Source: an uncultured Aquimarina sp. (GTDB lineage Bacteria > Bacteroidota > Bacteroidia > Flavobacteriales > Flavobacteriaceae). Taken from it: a DNA stretch of 64,000 nt. Below, one piece after another: positions 9,270-18,551 of the stretch. Position 1 is the first letter of the stretch. Each line of letters begins with the position of its first letter. The stretch lies in NCBI GenBank assembly GCA_947496555.1, contig CANMDH010000022.1:28645-92644 (forward strand), read 5' to 3'. The position numbers were made by a program, and so were the translations under genes. The notes under the pieces were generated by a model, which was given only the letters and a program-made list of their open reading frames with translations, had not been told where the DNA came from and did not search any database.

Positions 9270-9330
9270 GAATTGTTGTTGTTTTTAGTTTCTTCTGTAA
9301 GCAGTAAGACCACTTTCCTTATCATTCTCT

Positions 9331-10425
9331 TTATTTGTACACATAATACATTAAGTATGTAAATGAAAAATATACAAACATCACTTTACCTATCATAAAG
9401 TGATGATTTTTAAACATTTTTTGCTTGAGTAGTGGATAAATTATCACCAGTGCCATCATAAACCATGATAAATACGCAAACCTATTAGAAAAGTTTGCCC
9501 TAATGACCAAAATCCAAAAGCCATTACAAATTAGATATGTATTCAGCAATTGAAAATAGAATTGGTCTACAAACTTCTTCTTATAAATAAAATACCAGCC
9601 TGCAAAGACTGCAAATGCACTGTGAAATAAGAAATCCCAACGAAAACCTGTACTAGCAAAAGTTCCTTCCTTTACTTCTGCTGTTAAATATCCAGAAAGT
9701 CTATCATCTGCAAAACCCAAACTACTAAACAGAGCTATCCAAACGCTACCCATTATCAATGAAAGCGGAATACAAGCTAGCCAACCTTTTAAATATACTT
9801 TTGGATTGTTATAAAAGTAGGTAATAACATAGGCTATAATTGGCAAAAACATGGTCTTATGAAAAGAAACCGCTAGCCAAAAGAAAAGAGCCATAATTAC
9901 TTTTTTTCTATGAAAACTCAATCCCAACAAAAAAAGTGAAGAGGCGGCTCCATTTCTAATACCATTTACACCATATGTATAAAAAGAAAAAGATACTACA
10001 AACATCAATAAAGCATAATACCAATATTCTTTAAACAAGGTTCTTGAAATTTTAGCAAGAGGAAGAATATAGATACTTACGCAGACAGTAAAAAACATAG
10101 TCGCTGACAATACATAAGAAAGACTCTTCATGTAGACATGAAAAAAGATATCTTTTGAGCCTAATATTTCTCCTCCACTTTTATACCATTGAAAATATCG
10201 ATTATATGTCTTCATATCCCCAAAATACCTGCCACTTACGGGTCTCTGGCCTAGATATAAAATCAAGAAAATTACTAATATGATTCCTGCTACATTGATG
10301 AACGCTAAATTTTTTGGACTGTCCATTTTAAGCACCAGTGTATGCAACAAAGTGAATAATACAAGAAATAGAAATGTATTTATATAAAAAGCAAAATAAT
10401 ATTCTAATGGAACGAAATCAAACAT
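9331..10425 (-). CDS. EpsG-family polysaccharide polymerase (Wzy-like)
   Basis: This 364-residue integral membrane protein has about ten hydrophobic segments. YLGQRPVSGRYFGDMKTYNRYFQ near the N-terminus and YGVNGIRNGAASSLFLLGLSFHRKK in the middle are hallmarks of the EpsG family. Family members polymerise flippase-delivered lipid-linked repeat units at the periplasmic face. A flippase gene in the same operon (21794-23314) and the absence of an ABC exporter in view support a Wzx/Wzy route. The start ATG at 10425 lies 15 bases after the stop of the SGNH gene. Confidence 0.85.
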   Translation of the reverse strand: MFDFVPLEYYFAFYINTFLFLVLFTLLHTLVLKMDSPKNLAFINVAGIILVIFLILYLGQRPVSGRYFGDMKTYNRYFQWYKSGGEILGSKDIFFHVYMKSLSYVLSATMFFTVCVSIYILPLAKISRTLFKEYWYYALLMFVVSFSFYTYGVNGIRNGAASSLFLLGLSFHRKKVIMALFFWLAVSFHKTMFLPIIAYVITYFYNNPKVYLKGWLACIPLSLIMGSVWIALFSSLGFADDRLSGYLTAEVKEGTFASTGFRWDFLFHSAFAVFAGWYFIYKKKFVDQFYFQLLNTYLICNGFWILVIRANFSNRFAYLSWFMMALVIIYPLLKQKMFKNHHFMIGKVMFVYFSFTYLMYYVYK

Positions 10426-10440
10426 TTTCTTTTGTATCTA

Positions 10441-11385
10441 TTACTCTATTAATTTGGTATTTTTATTATACTTTAAAATACTATCACATAAAACTTTTGT
10501 AAAGTGCTGTCCACTATTCTTATCAAGATGATGTCCGTCATACGTCTTAAAATTTATCCTATCCCGTATATTATTAAAATTTATATATGGAATATTATTA
10601 TCCTTGGTAACTGATTCCATATCTACATCAAAATCTTTATAAAATAAGTTCTCAATATCCACAAAATCTTGATCTATTGGCATCCTTACCACATATGCTT
10701 TACCATGTTTGTTTAGTTTTTTAATTAACGTATCTAAACTTTTTAATCGTAGTTCTGAAACTTTATATTCGTTAATCTTTCTATTAAGTGATCGCGCTTG
10801 TCCACTTTTCCACTCATCAAAAACCACTTGCTCTTTTGGCAGGTTATTCTCTTCTAACCAGCCATCTTTATGCATGATAGAACTTTTCCTAAAAGCGCCT
10901 TTAAAATGAAAGAAATTAAGATTCTTTATAAAATATTCATAATTAGGGTTTGCACTTACAAATCGCATATTATGGGGTGGTTGATGATCTTCTCTAAACT
11001 CTCCTGCAAGATTATTTTTGTTCTTATCAGAACCAAACATCCAGGGAGTAACCGAAATAATAAAAACCCCGTTTTTCGTTTCGGGATCTAATTTCTTCTC
11101 TATACTTTTATTATAAAGTGGACCGATTGGTGCCTGAGCAATTGTAAAACTATAATTGAACATCGGCAGCTCAATATCTAAGTCCAAAAAACTTTTATTC
11201 ATTACACCAGGCTGAATCCCCTGCATACTTCTAGAATCACCAATAATCATAGATTTGGCTTTTGGTGCAGTAAATTTTTCATAAAAAAAGTCTACATTTC
11301 CTCCGTAATTTACCAGAACGAAGGTTACTATCCCCAAACAAATGAAGCAGAAAAGTCCTAACTTTATGAATAGCTCTTTAATCAT
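10441..11385 (-). CDS. DltD-like SGNH-fold membrane-anchored protein
   Basis: This 314-residue protein has one N-terminal transmembrane segment (about 7-28) and an extracytoplasmic domain. The SGNH blocks are visible as IIGDSRS (Gly49-Asp50-Ser51) and DGHHL (Asp283 to His286). It follows the second MBOAT gene by 3 bases and is the fourth gene of an adenylation enzyme/carrier/MBOAT/SGNH series. In Gram-positive dlt operons DltD has the same topology and position and hands D-alanine to teichoic acid. By analogy this protein would place an activated acyl or aminoacyl group on the polysaccharide in the periplasm. Overall similarity to DltD is structural rather than obvious by sequence. Confidence 0.72.
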   Translation of the reverse strand: MIKELFIKLGLFCFICLGIVTFVLVNYGGNVDFFYEKFTAPKAKSMIIGDSRSMQGIQPGVMNKSFLDLDIELPMFNYSFTIAQAPIGPLYNKSIEKKLDPETKNGVFIISVTPWMFGSDKNKNNLAGEFREDHQPPHNMRFVSANPNYEYFIKNLNFFHFKGAFRKSSIMHKDGWLEENNLPKEQVVFDEWKSGQARSLNRKINEYKVSELRLKSLDTLIKKLNKHGKAYVVRMPIDQDFVDIENLFYKDFDVDMESVTKDNNIPYINFNNIRDRINFKTYDGHHLDKNSGQHFTKVLCDSILKYNKNTKLIE

Positions 11386-11388
11386 TTT

Positions 11389-12837
11389 CTAAAATTGAAA
11401 ATATATAAATGTTTCAGCACTTCTACCAAAAAACAATATCAGCACAAAAATAATAGTGTAAAACCCCCATCTTAATACTGCAGGATACTTACTAATTTCT
11501 AAATCATGAGTCTTTTCTCTATTAATCCATTCTACACTTACAAAAATCAAAATTAACAACAAGGTAGTCAATGCTGTACCATTTATCAATGCAATAGGAA
11601 AATCTATAATAGTTGATGATAATATTCTTCCAAGATAATCAAATGCTTCTGAAACGTTGGCTGCTCTAAAAAAAACATCTGTTATCATAATAAGAACGAA
11701 CAAAAATAACATCTTCGATATTTCTTTTAGAGTAGGCAGCCATTTTCCTTTGGCAACAATATGTTCTGTATTCATCTTTCCCGAATAGACCAAGGGTATA
11801 AAATACATGCCGTGCAAAAATCCGTAGGCAATAAAAGTCCAATTTGCTCCGTGCCAAAAACCGACCAAGATGAATGTTATCACAATAGAGATCATCAACC
11901 CCTGTTTTTGCCGTCTTCTTAATACAAACGAAAGCGGTGTAAATACATAATCCATCATCCAGGTTGTTAACGACATGTGCCACTTTCTCCAGAAATCTGC
12001 AATATTGGTGGAAAAAAAAGGCGTTGCAAAGTTACGCATCAGCTTTATTCCAAAGAGCTTCCCTACTCCAATTGCCATATTAGAATATCCAGAAAAATCG
12101 GCATATAGTTGTATTGCGTAAAAGAATGTTCCTAATATCAATGTACTCGCTGGTTGATTTTGGTAATCTTCGAAAACAAGATCCGCCAGGACTGCACAGT
12201 TTTCGGCAACGACTATTTTGGCAAATAACCCCCATAAAATCTGGCGAAGCCCATCTACAAAAACATCATATTCAAATCTTCGCTTTTTTTGGATTTGTGG
12301 CATCAATCCAGATGCTCTTTCTATAGGTCCTGAAAGGATTTTAGGAAAAAATGTAACAAAGACCGAGAACTCTAAAAGATCTTTGCCGGGTTCGATTTCT
12401 TCATTATAGACATCTATTAGATATCCTAATGTCTGAAATGTAAAAAAACTAATTCCTAAGGGCAATAATATTTGTAATGTATTATAACTTAAATCAGCTC
12501 CAAATAAATTTAATAGGTCATAAAATCCTTCATAGAAGAAGTTTACATATTTGAAGTACAGTAAAAGTCCCACATTAAAAATCAATCCCACATATAAAAA
12601 AGTATTCCTCCTCCTGTCATCATCCTCGGATTGATAGATCTTTAAGCCTAAATAATAATTAATTAGTGTGCTGGTTATTAATAGTACAAGAAACCTCCAA
12701 TCTGCCCAGGCATAAAAAAACAAACTTGCTACAAGAAGCCAGATGTTTTGATATACAGCCGATTTTTTAAAAACAAACCAGTACAAAAACAGTACAGGGA
12801 TTATAAAAGCTACAAAATTGAAGGAGTTAAAAAGCAT
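11389..12837 (-). CDS. MBOAT family acyltransferase, DltB-like position
   Basis: This 482-residue multi-spanning protein has the MBOAT histidines in KWHMSL (His287) and GFWHGANW (His329) and the FPKILSGPIERASGLMP block. It begins MLFNSFNFVAF, close to the first MBOAT of the operon (MLFNSFDFLAF), so the two look like ancient duplicates. Unlike that copy, it follows a carrier-protein gene by 12 bases. This makes it the candidate membrane step that passes the carrier-bound group across the inner membrane, as DltB does with D-alanyl-DltC. Context, rather than the protein alone, separates it from ordinary O-acetyltransferases. Confidence 0.9.
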   Translation of the reverse strand: MLFNSFNFVAFIIPVLFLYWFVFKKSAVYQNIWLLVASLFFYAWADWRFLVLLITSTLINYYLGLKIYQSEDDDRRRNTFLYVGLIFNVGLLLYFKYVNFFYEGFYDLLNLFGADLSYNTLQILLPLGISFFTFQTLGYLIDVYNEEIEPGKDLLEFSVFVTFFPKILSGPIERASGLMPQIQKKRRFEYDVFVDGLRQILWGLFAKIVVAENCAVLADLVFEDYQNQPASTLILGTFFYAIQLYADFSGYSNMAIGVGKLFGIKLMRNFATPFFSTNIADFWRKWHMSLTTWMMDYVFTPLSFVLRRRQKQGLMISIVITFILVGFWHGANWTFIAYGFLHGMYFIPLVYSGKMNTEHIVAKGKWLPTLKEISKMLFLFVLIMITDVFFRAANVSEAFDYLGRILSSTIIDFPIALINGTALTTLLLILIFVSVEWINREKTHDLEISKYPAVLRWGFYTIIFVLILFFGRSAETFIYFQF

Positions 12838-12849
12838 CTCTTATCGTAA

Positions 12850-13089
12850 TTAAGCTTTGCTTTGAATTAAAGAAACCAATGAGCCCAAATTTTTTAACTT
12901 ATTTAATTCTCTAAGTTTAAAACGAATACCAAACTCTTCTTCAATTTTAGTTATAATCATCATATGAGATAATGAATCCCAACCGTCTACATCTTTTGCT
13001 GTTAACTCATCATGAATTTCAAAATTATCATGTTCTAGTATGCCTACAAGAACCTGGTTAATTTTATCTTTAATCATATTTATCTCCAT
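12850..13089 (-). CDS. Acyl/aminoacyl carrier protein, DltC-like
   Basis: This 79-residue carrier protein has the phosphopantetheine site GWDSLSH, with the modified Ser at about residue 39. Helix II continues as HMMIITKIEEEFGIRF. Length and motif fit the DltC/ACP superfamily. It lies 14 bases after the adenylation enzyme gene and 12 bases before an MBOAT gene, so its cargo is most likely loaded by the former and delivered to the latter. It is not in a fatty-acid synthesis context. A second in-frame ATG at residue 5 is a possible alternative start. Confidence 0.88.
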   Translation of the reverse strand: MEINMIKDKINQVLVGILEHDNFEIHDELTAKDVDGWDSLSHMMIITKIEEEFGIRFKLRELNKLKNLGSLVSLIQSKA

Positions 13090-13103
13090 AACATTTTTCT
13101 ATT

Positions 13104-14588
13104 TTAACCAAACATTGTTGTTAATCTATTTCGGTCGATCTTGCCATTTGCATTCAAAGGGAAGTTTTGCACAAATTTCACCTTTGTTGGTATCATATAT
13201 ACCGGTAATTTTGTTTTCATATATTTCAAAAGGTCCTTATGATCAAACTTATCAGATTCGATTACCAATCCAATTTCTGTATTGTGAATGCTATTTGTAA
13301 AAGCTACCGCAACTGCATTGGTTTTTTCTAGAGCTTCTTTGGCATGAAACTCTATCTCTGATAATTCTACTCTAAAACCTTGAATTTTTGCCTGAAAATC
13401 TACTCTTCCAAGATACAGGATATTTCCCTTTTCATCTTTAGAACATAAATCACCCGTTCTATAAAATCTAATATTCTCTCCTTTATATTCTTTAAAGAAA
13501 AAAGCCTCGTTGTTTTTTGTTTCGTTTTTCCAATATCCGGGGGTAAGTTGGCCCCCACTAAGGCAAAGTTCTCCACTTTCTCCTATACCTACCTCATTAT
13601 TCTCATGATCTATAATAATGGTAAACGTGTTCTTCATATCATTACCAATAGTAAGTACCCCATTATGTGTTTTGTTTGTCATGTCTTTTTTGTAAGTGTA
13701 GTCAGTACAAAAAATAGTGCATTCTGTTGGACCATATACATTAGCAATGGTAGCATTGGGTAAACATCGACTCCATTCTTCTGTAACATCCAATGGTAAT
13801 GCCTCACCACAAAACAGGCTGTATTGCATATCCGGACAATCGATCTCATCAAAATAAGGACGAAGATAATGTAATATAGAAGGTACCATAAGAGCAAAAG
13901 TTAACTTATGATCCTCCATAAGTTCAAAAATATAGCTGTATTTGATCTCCTCCTTCGGGATTGTATATACACAGGCTCCTTGCAAAATAGGACACAGATA
14001 AGACATCACCGATAAGTCAAAGGTCAAATCAAACATTTGAAGACAACGATCATCGGATCCAATTGGGTAATCCAAATCCCAAAAGGCATCAGTAAAGGCA
14101 CTTAAATTACCAAAAGTAATAGGAACTCCTTTGGGAGTACCTGTAGTACCGGAAGTAAAAAAGATATAAGCAAGATTATCTGCCGAAATAATCTTTGGAT
14201 CAAAATCAATCCCTGAAGTATCTAAGGTTTTTGTTAAAACTGTTTGAGGATTATGAAAGACTTGTTTTTCTGAAGAATCAAGAATAAATTCTACATCTGC
14301 CATTTTGATAATCATCTGAAGCCGTTCTGTAGGAAAATCTGGATTTAGGGGCACATATGCTTTTCCCTCCATCCATAATGCAAAGATAGAAGCATACGTT
14401 TCTATATCATCATTTGTTATAAGCCCAACGGCTATCTGATCCTCTAATACAAATTGTTGGATTCCTAACCGAATATCAGAAATTTTTTGAGCAAACTGCT
14501 TATACGTGTAGAATTTTTGAGAAATACAAAATGCATTACGATCATAATGCGCTGCTATCGAACTTTGTATATCAAAAATTAAATTCAT
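13104..14588 (-). CDS. Amino-acid adenylation enzyme, DltA-like carrier-protein ligase
   Basis: This 494-residue stand-alone adenylation protein has the core motifs in order: TSGTTGTPKG (145-154), FDLSVM (190-195), LFCGEALP (258-265), NVYGPTE (283-289), YRTGDL (376-381), GRVDFQAKIQGFRVE (394-408) and the catalytic-Lys motif NANGKID (479-485). Length and motif spelling are close to DltA, which activates D-alanine and loads it onto DltC. The Cys in FCGE corresponds to the residue implicated in D-Ala chirality selection in Bacillus cereus DltA. A small amino acid such as D-alanine is therefore the best guess, unproven. It is the first gene of a four-gene set with carrier, MBOAT and SGNH proteins. 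Confidence 0.88.
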   Translation of the reverse strand: MNLIFDIQSSIAAHYDRNAFCISQKFYTYKQFAQKISDIRLGIQQFVLEDQIAVGLITNDDIETYASIFALWMEGKAYVPLNPDFPTERLQMIIKMADVEFILDSSEKQVFHNPQTVLTKTLDTSGIDFDPKIISADNLAYIFFTSGTTGTPKGVPITFGNLSAFTDAFWDLDYPIGSDDRCLQMFDLTFDLSVMSYLCPILQGACVYTIPKEEIKYSYIFELMEDHKLTFALMVPSILHYLRPYFDEIDCPDMQYSLFCGEALPLDVTEEWSRCLPNATIANVYGPTECTIFCTDYTYKKDMTNKTHNGVLTIGNDMKNTFTIIIDHENNEVGIGESGELCLSGGQLTPGYWKNETKNNEAFFFKEYKGENIRFYRTGDLCSKDEKGNILYLGRVDFQAKIQGFRVELSEIEFHAKEALEKTNAVAVAFTNSIHNTEIGLVIESDKFDHKDLLKYMKTKLPVYMIPTKVKFVQNFPLNANGKIDRNRLTTMFG

Positions 14589-14608
14589 TTTTCTTGATGA
14601 TTAATAAC

Positions 14609-15196
14609 CTATTTTAATTCTTCACTTACTCTTTTCCCGTCTCTTTTAATGATTCTCGCTGGATTACCAACTACAACACAATTGTCTGGGATATCTTTAA
14701 CTACCACAGAACCGGCTCCAACCACACAATTATCCCCAATTGTAATATCTCCAATAATAATAGATCCTGTATTAATCGAAACATTATTTCCTATTGTTGG
14801 CCGTTTACCATTTACTGCTCCAACGGTAACCAAATGATTTACATAAAAATTCTCACCAATACTTTCAGCATTTAAAATCGTACTATAAGGATGGCCTGTT
14901 AGAATGCCCCCTCCTAATTTTGTGCTCATATCGATCCTGAAATATTTCTCTTTTCTGCAATAAATATTGAGCATTGAAGCTAACAATCCCCGATTTCTAT
15001 GATAGAATATGTTTCTAAAATCTGGTGAAACTGCTAGAAACTTAAGTAGCAAAGAGATTCTTCTACCTTCTATACCTTTTTCAGAGGCCCATCGTTCAAT
15101 ATCCTTATTAATTGCATCCTTATTGTTACTGATTTTGTATAAAATCAAATGAGGAAATAGAAATATCTTATATATGTTGGTAATCAATGATCTCAT
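14609..15196 (-). CDS. Serine acetyltransferase-like hexapeptide O-acetyltransferase
   Basis: This 195-residue protein has a helical N-terminus and a C-terminal left-handed beta-helix of hexapeptide repeats: [30 protein letters not shown], then [10 protein letters not shown]. This is the CysE/WcaB-like layout common in capsule loci, where such enzymes O-acetylate a sugar in the cytoplasm using acetyl-CoA. The likely catalytic His is in the GHPYST or NHLVT turns. It overlaps the preceding GT4 gene by 4 bases and lies 20 bases before the adenylation gene. Serine biosynthesis is a less likely role given the context. Confidence 0.85.
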   Translation of the reverse strand: MRSLITNIYKIFLFPHLILYKISNNKDAINKDIERWASEKGIEGRRISLLLKFLAVSPDFRNIFYHRNRGLLASMLNIYCRKEKYFRIDMSTKLGGGILTGHPYSTILNAESIGENFYVNHLVTVGAVNGKRPTIGNNVSINTGSIIIGDITIGDNCVVGAGSVVVKDIPDNCVVVGNPARIIKRDGKRVSEELK

Positions 15197-16308
15197 ACAG
15201 CCGCTATTATATCATTAAACATTGCTTGCCATTTGTTCATTATAGTATCAAGCCTATAGTTCTGGGCATTTTTTCGAGCATTTTTCCCTTTTTCTTGAAT
15301 ATCCTCGGGATGATCCATCAATTCTTTCAATCGATTGGCAAATGCTTCATTATTATACATAGGCACCAGAATACCTGTAGAATCGTCTACTATATTTCTT
15401 GGTCCATATGGACAATCAAAGGAGACAATTGGTAATCCACAAGCCTGTGCTTCTAATAATACCAGAGGAAAACACTCATTATGAGAAGTCATCACAAATA
15501 TTGAAGAGTTTAACATCTCTTCTTGTATTTTATTCGTAGTACCTCTAAGTTTTATAGTATCTCCTATCTTAAGATCATCAATCTTATTTTGTAATTTATC
15601 CATGTATTCTCTCGTCCCTTCTCCAAAAATATCTAGCTTCCAATCTGTTTCGTTCATCTCTTTCCAGATATCGATAAGGATATCATATCCTTTTACTGGT
15701 GCTATTCTTCCTGCCGTAATCAGCCTTTTATTTTTTAGTTCTGCAATTCTTTCAGGATAAAAAGTCAAAGGGTTTGGGATCACGACTGTATTGTTGCTTT
15801 TGTAGTAAGTAGATTCATCCTTATTCAAAATCACCAACCTATCATATTTTGATTCAACATAATCGGTAAACTTGAAGAACAGTTTCTTAAGAAATGACGG
15901 GGATTTTCGTTTTTTCTCTTCTATAAATCTAGAGTAATGAAACTCTTTTACTTTAGGAACACTTTTAACAATAAAAGGAACAAAATACGTATCAGCACTA
16001 TGACTACACACAACCACTACATCTGGTTTGATTTTTCTTAATGCTGAAGATGTTTTACGTATATGACCAGGTAACTTCAATAAGTTTACCGGGTGAAAAT
16101 AAGACTTTCTTCTATTATAATTCACCCTCAAATCTTTGAACACAATATCTGTCTCAAACGAATAACAGGGATTTTGTTCTTTTTGCTCCGTCGTGAGTAT
16201 AAATGCCTCGTGATCAGTTTGTGAAGCAAAATAATTAGCTTTAATAGAAAGCACTCTTTCTATACCCCCATGTAAATAAACCTGATCTATGATAAAAGCT
16301 ATTTTCAT
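15193..16308 (-). CDS. Glycosyltransferase family 4
   Basis: This 371-residue GT-B enzyme opens with [38 protein letters not shown] and [20 protein letters not shown] in the C-terminal half are the donor-site motifs, with the conserved E-x7-E. It is similar in layout and wording to the next gene upstream (shared [13 protein letters not shown], KGYDxL, VSFDCPxGPxxI), so the two are probably an ancestral tandem duplication. It overlaps both neighbours by 4 bases, indicating translational coupling. It adds a sugar to the growing repeat unit; donor unknown. Confidence 0.92.
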   Translation of the reverse strand: MKIAFIIDQVYLHGGIERVLSIKANYFASQTDHEAFILTTEQKEQNPCYSFETDIVFKDLRVNYNRRKSYFHPVNLLKLPGHIRKTSSALRKIKPDVVVVCSHSADTYFVPFIVKSVPKVKEFHYSRFIEEKKRKSPSFLKKLFFKFTDYVESKYDRLVILNKDESTYYKSNNTVVIPNPLTFYPERIAELKNKRLITAGRIAPVKGYDILIDIWKEMNETDWKLDIFGEGTREYMDKLQNKIDDLKIGDTIKLRGTTNKIQEEMLNSSIFVMTSHNECFPLVLLEAQACGLPIVSFDCPYGPRNIVDDSTGILVPMYNNEAFANRLKELMDHPEDIQEKGKNARKNAQNYRLDTIMNKWQAMFNDIIAAV

Positions 16309-17417
16309 ACAGTAGACGAATTAATTAAATTTCTAAACAATTTGTCCCATTGCACTGCAATCTTTTCAGGTAAATACTGTTTTACCGCTTCTTTTGCCTT
16401 ATCTCCCATTTGCTTCCTTCTCTCTTCATTTTTGATCAAGTAAATAATTGCTTCAGCAAATTTCTCAATATTACCATTCTCAACAAGAATTCCATCTTCT
16501 CCATCAGAAATAATATCTGAAGGACCAAAAGGACAATCAAAAGATACACAGGGTACGCCGTATGCCATAGCCTCTGTTAGTACCATTCCAAAACCTTCAT
16601 AACGAGAAGACATTGTATAGATAGAAGCTTCTTTATATTTTTCTGCAATGTTTCTAACTGGAGGATAAAAATTGACTGTATCCGAAATATTCAAATCATT
16701 GGCAAGTTGGTTCAACCCTTCTTCTTCACTAAACTTTCCGTAGATATCTAACACCCAATCCGGATATTGTTCAATAACTAATTCCCAGCTTTTTAATAAC
16801 CTGTCGTATCCTTTTTGGTAACTTTGTTTACCTACAGCCAATACCTTTTTATTTTGATGTAAGCTTTGCTCTTCAGGATAAAATGACAAGGGATTCGGAA
16901 TTACTTTTAGGTTTTTTAATTGCCATTCGTTAACGTTTCCTTCTGTAAGCACAATAAAATTATCATACGATTTTCCTCCAAAATTCATTAACCAGAATTT
17001 GATACTATTGGATATCTTATCAAAAAATGATTTCTTCCCTCTTTTGATCTCAACATTTCTGGACACATGCCGCTCATAAATCATGGCACACGGTTTTTTC
17101 AAAATCAAAGGAACAAAAAGCCCTTTCAACCCGTCATCACACACAGAAATCACATCAGGCTTAATTTTTGCAACCATTCCTTTAAGTCCTTTTGCATATC
17201 GTCTTAAATAACTTAAAGGGTTTCCAGAAGCGTTAATATTATGGTATTGGATTTTATTACTAAAAACATAAAAAGGGTCAACTTCTTTTTGATTTAATGT
17301 TAGTATATGGACCTCATAATCAAAATGTTCTGCAAGGTAACTCGCTTTTATAGACAATACTCTTTCTAGCCCTCCCGGACCATTAATATTGTTGGTTATG
17401 TAAAGTAATTTTATCAA
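16305..17417 (-). CDS. Glycosyltransferase family 4 (paralogue of next gene)
   Basis: This 370-residue GT-B enzyme starts LYITNNINGPGGLERVLSIK and contains AVGKQSYQKGYDRLL and SSRYEGFGMVLTEAMAYGVP. CDxGLKGLFVPLIL matches the acceptor domain of GT4 family members of the GalNAc-transferase/WbaZ-like type. Its closest visible relative is the downstream neighbour, which it overlaps by 4 bases. The start ATG at 17417 lies 31 bases after the acyltransferase-3 stop. It probably adds one sugar of the repeat unit. Confidence 0.92.
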   Translation of the reverse strand: MIKLLYITNNINGPGGLERVLSIKASYLAEHFDYEVHILTLNQKEVDPFYVFSNKIQYHNINASGNPLSYLRRYAKGLKGMVAKIKPDVISVCDDGLKGLFVPLILKKPCAMIYERHVSRNVEIKRGKKSFFDKISNSIKFWLMNFGGKSYDNFIVLTEGNVNEWQLKNLKVIPNPLSFYPEEQSLHQNKKVLAVGKQSYQKGYDRLLKSWELVIEQYPDWVLDIYGKFSEEEGLNQLANDLNISDTVNFYPPVRNIAEKYKEASIYTMSSRYEGFGMVLTEAMAYGVPCVSFDCPFGPSDIISDGEDGILVENGNIEKFAEAIIYLIKNEERRKQMGDKAKEAVKQYLPEKIAVQWDKLFRNLINSSTV

Positions 17418-17448
17418 TCTTTTAAGTTGTTTTTAATCGTACCAATAA

Positions 17449-18513
17449 CTACCTGCTTCCTGTCAATAAAGAATACACTTTGGGGGTACTTTTTTGCAAT
17501 ATTTTGGCACATCCAACACAGGCCAACGTTGCCAAAATAGGACTTACAAAAAACAGAAATAACAAAAGCAATCCATTTTCCCCAATGATGTTGACATACA
17601 TTTTGGTAAAATAAGTTAATGCAACTCCGTGGGCTGCATAGATAAAAAACCTATACGAATACAGAGGCTTGTTTTGGAATTGAAATTTCCTGTTTAAAAA
17701 ATCATACATGCTCCAGACTGTAGCAAAACCGACGAACATAGTTACTCTTTTACAAATAATAGCGATCCAGTGAGTTTCTACATAGGATTCTCTTACATAA
17801 AAATTAAAAAATATAAGAACAGACCAGACAATGATCATTAGCAGATAAACATAAGGCTTAAAATTAGTAATAATGTTAGTTTTTGAGATCGAGGTGTAAG
17901 CACCACATGTAAAAGCAAACAATCCTAAAAACTGAAAAATATAAACGTTGTTAGCATAAAACAGGCTAGGTTGCTCTAAAAACAACAATCCTCCTAGAAA
18001 TATCAGAAAATAAAATTTAAGATATCTAATAGCCAGATAGATAAGAGGAGTCACCCAAACATAAAAAATCAACTCTCGAATAAACCAAAAGGTATAGTTT
18101 ATAGGGTCAATGAAAGCTAACCAAGCTTGTTTCCAAGTTGGCATTTGATGCAAAGGTTGTTCGAAAAAGTGAGAAAGTACAGGTATAAACTGAATTAAGT
18201 ATACTATTAAAAACCATAAACCACACCATAAGATATAGGGAATAACTAATGTTTTAAATCTATTTCTAATTTTTCTTTTAAACGTAAATACAGAAAAATC
18301 GTGATTAGCAAAAAAAAGATAACCCGATATAAAAAAGAACATTGGTATGAAAATATTTGAAAGTTCGAGTGCAAACAAATATTCAATATAATATATAGCA
18401 CCCTTTTCGATCTCTATACCAAGATTGGTAAGATTATACGCATGACAAACTACAACCATAAAGATGGAGTAAAATGACAGAATGCGAATTTTATTACTCA
18501 TTTCCTTATCCAT
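17449..18513 (-). CDS. Acyltransferase family 3 (OafA-like) membrane protein
   Basis: This 354-residue integral membrane protein has about ten hydrophobic segments. It begins with the acyltransferase-3 pattern: RILSFYSIFMVVVCHAYN with the family His at residue 24, then IFIPMFFFISGYLFF. Members such as OafA, WecH and NodX O-acetylate or succinylate glycans using acyl-CoA at the membrane. It lacks the C-terminal SGNH domain seen in long OafA proteins. Together with the hexapeptide enzyme and the two MBOAT genes it brings the candidate acylation systems of this operon to four. The ATG at 18513 is used; Met5 is a weaker alternative. Confidence 0.85.
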   Translation of the reverse strand: MDKEMSNKIRILSFYSIFMVVVCHAYNLTNLGIEIEKGAIYYIEYLFALELSNIFIPMFFFISGYLFFANHDFSVFTFKRKIRNRFKTLVIPYILWCGLWFLIVYLIQFIPVLSHFFEQPLHQMPTWKQAWLAFIDPINYTFWFIRELIFYVWVTPLIYLAIRYLKFYFLIFLGGLLFLEQPSLFYANNVYIFQFLGLFAFTCGAYTSISKTNIITNFKPYVYLLMIIVWSVLIFFNFYVRESYVETHWIAIICKRVTMFVGFATVWSMYDFLNRKFQFQNKPLYSYRFFIYAAHGVALTYFTKMYVNIIGENGLLLLFLFFVSPILATLACVGCAKILQKSTPKVYSLLTGSR

Positions 18514-18551
18514 TTCCCTTATTTTTTAATCCTACTTTACCTAAGCTTCCC

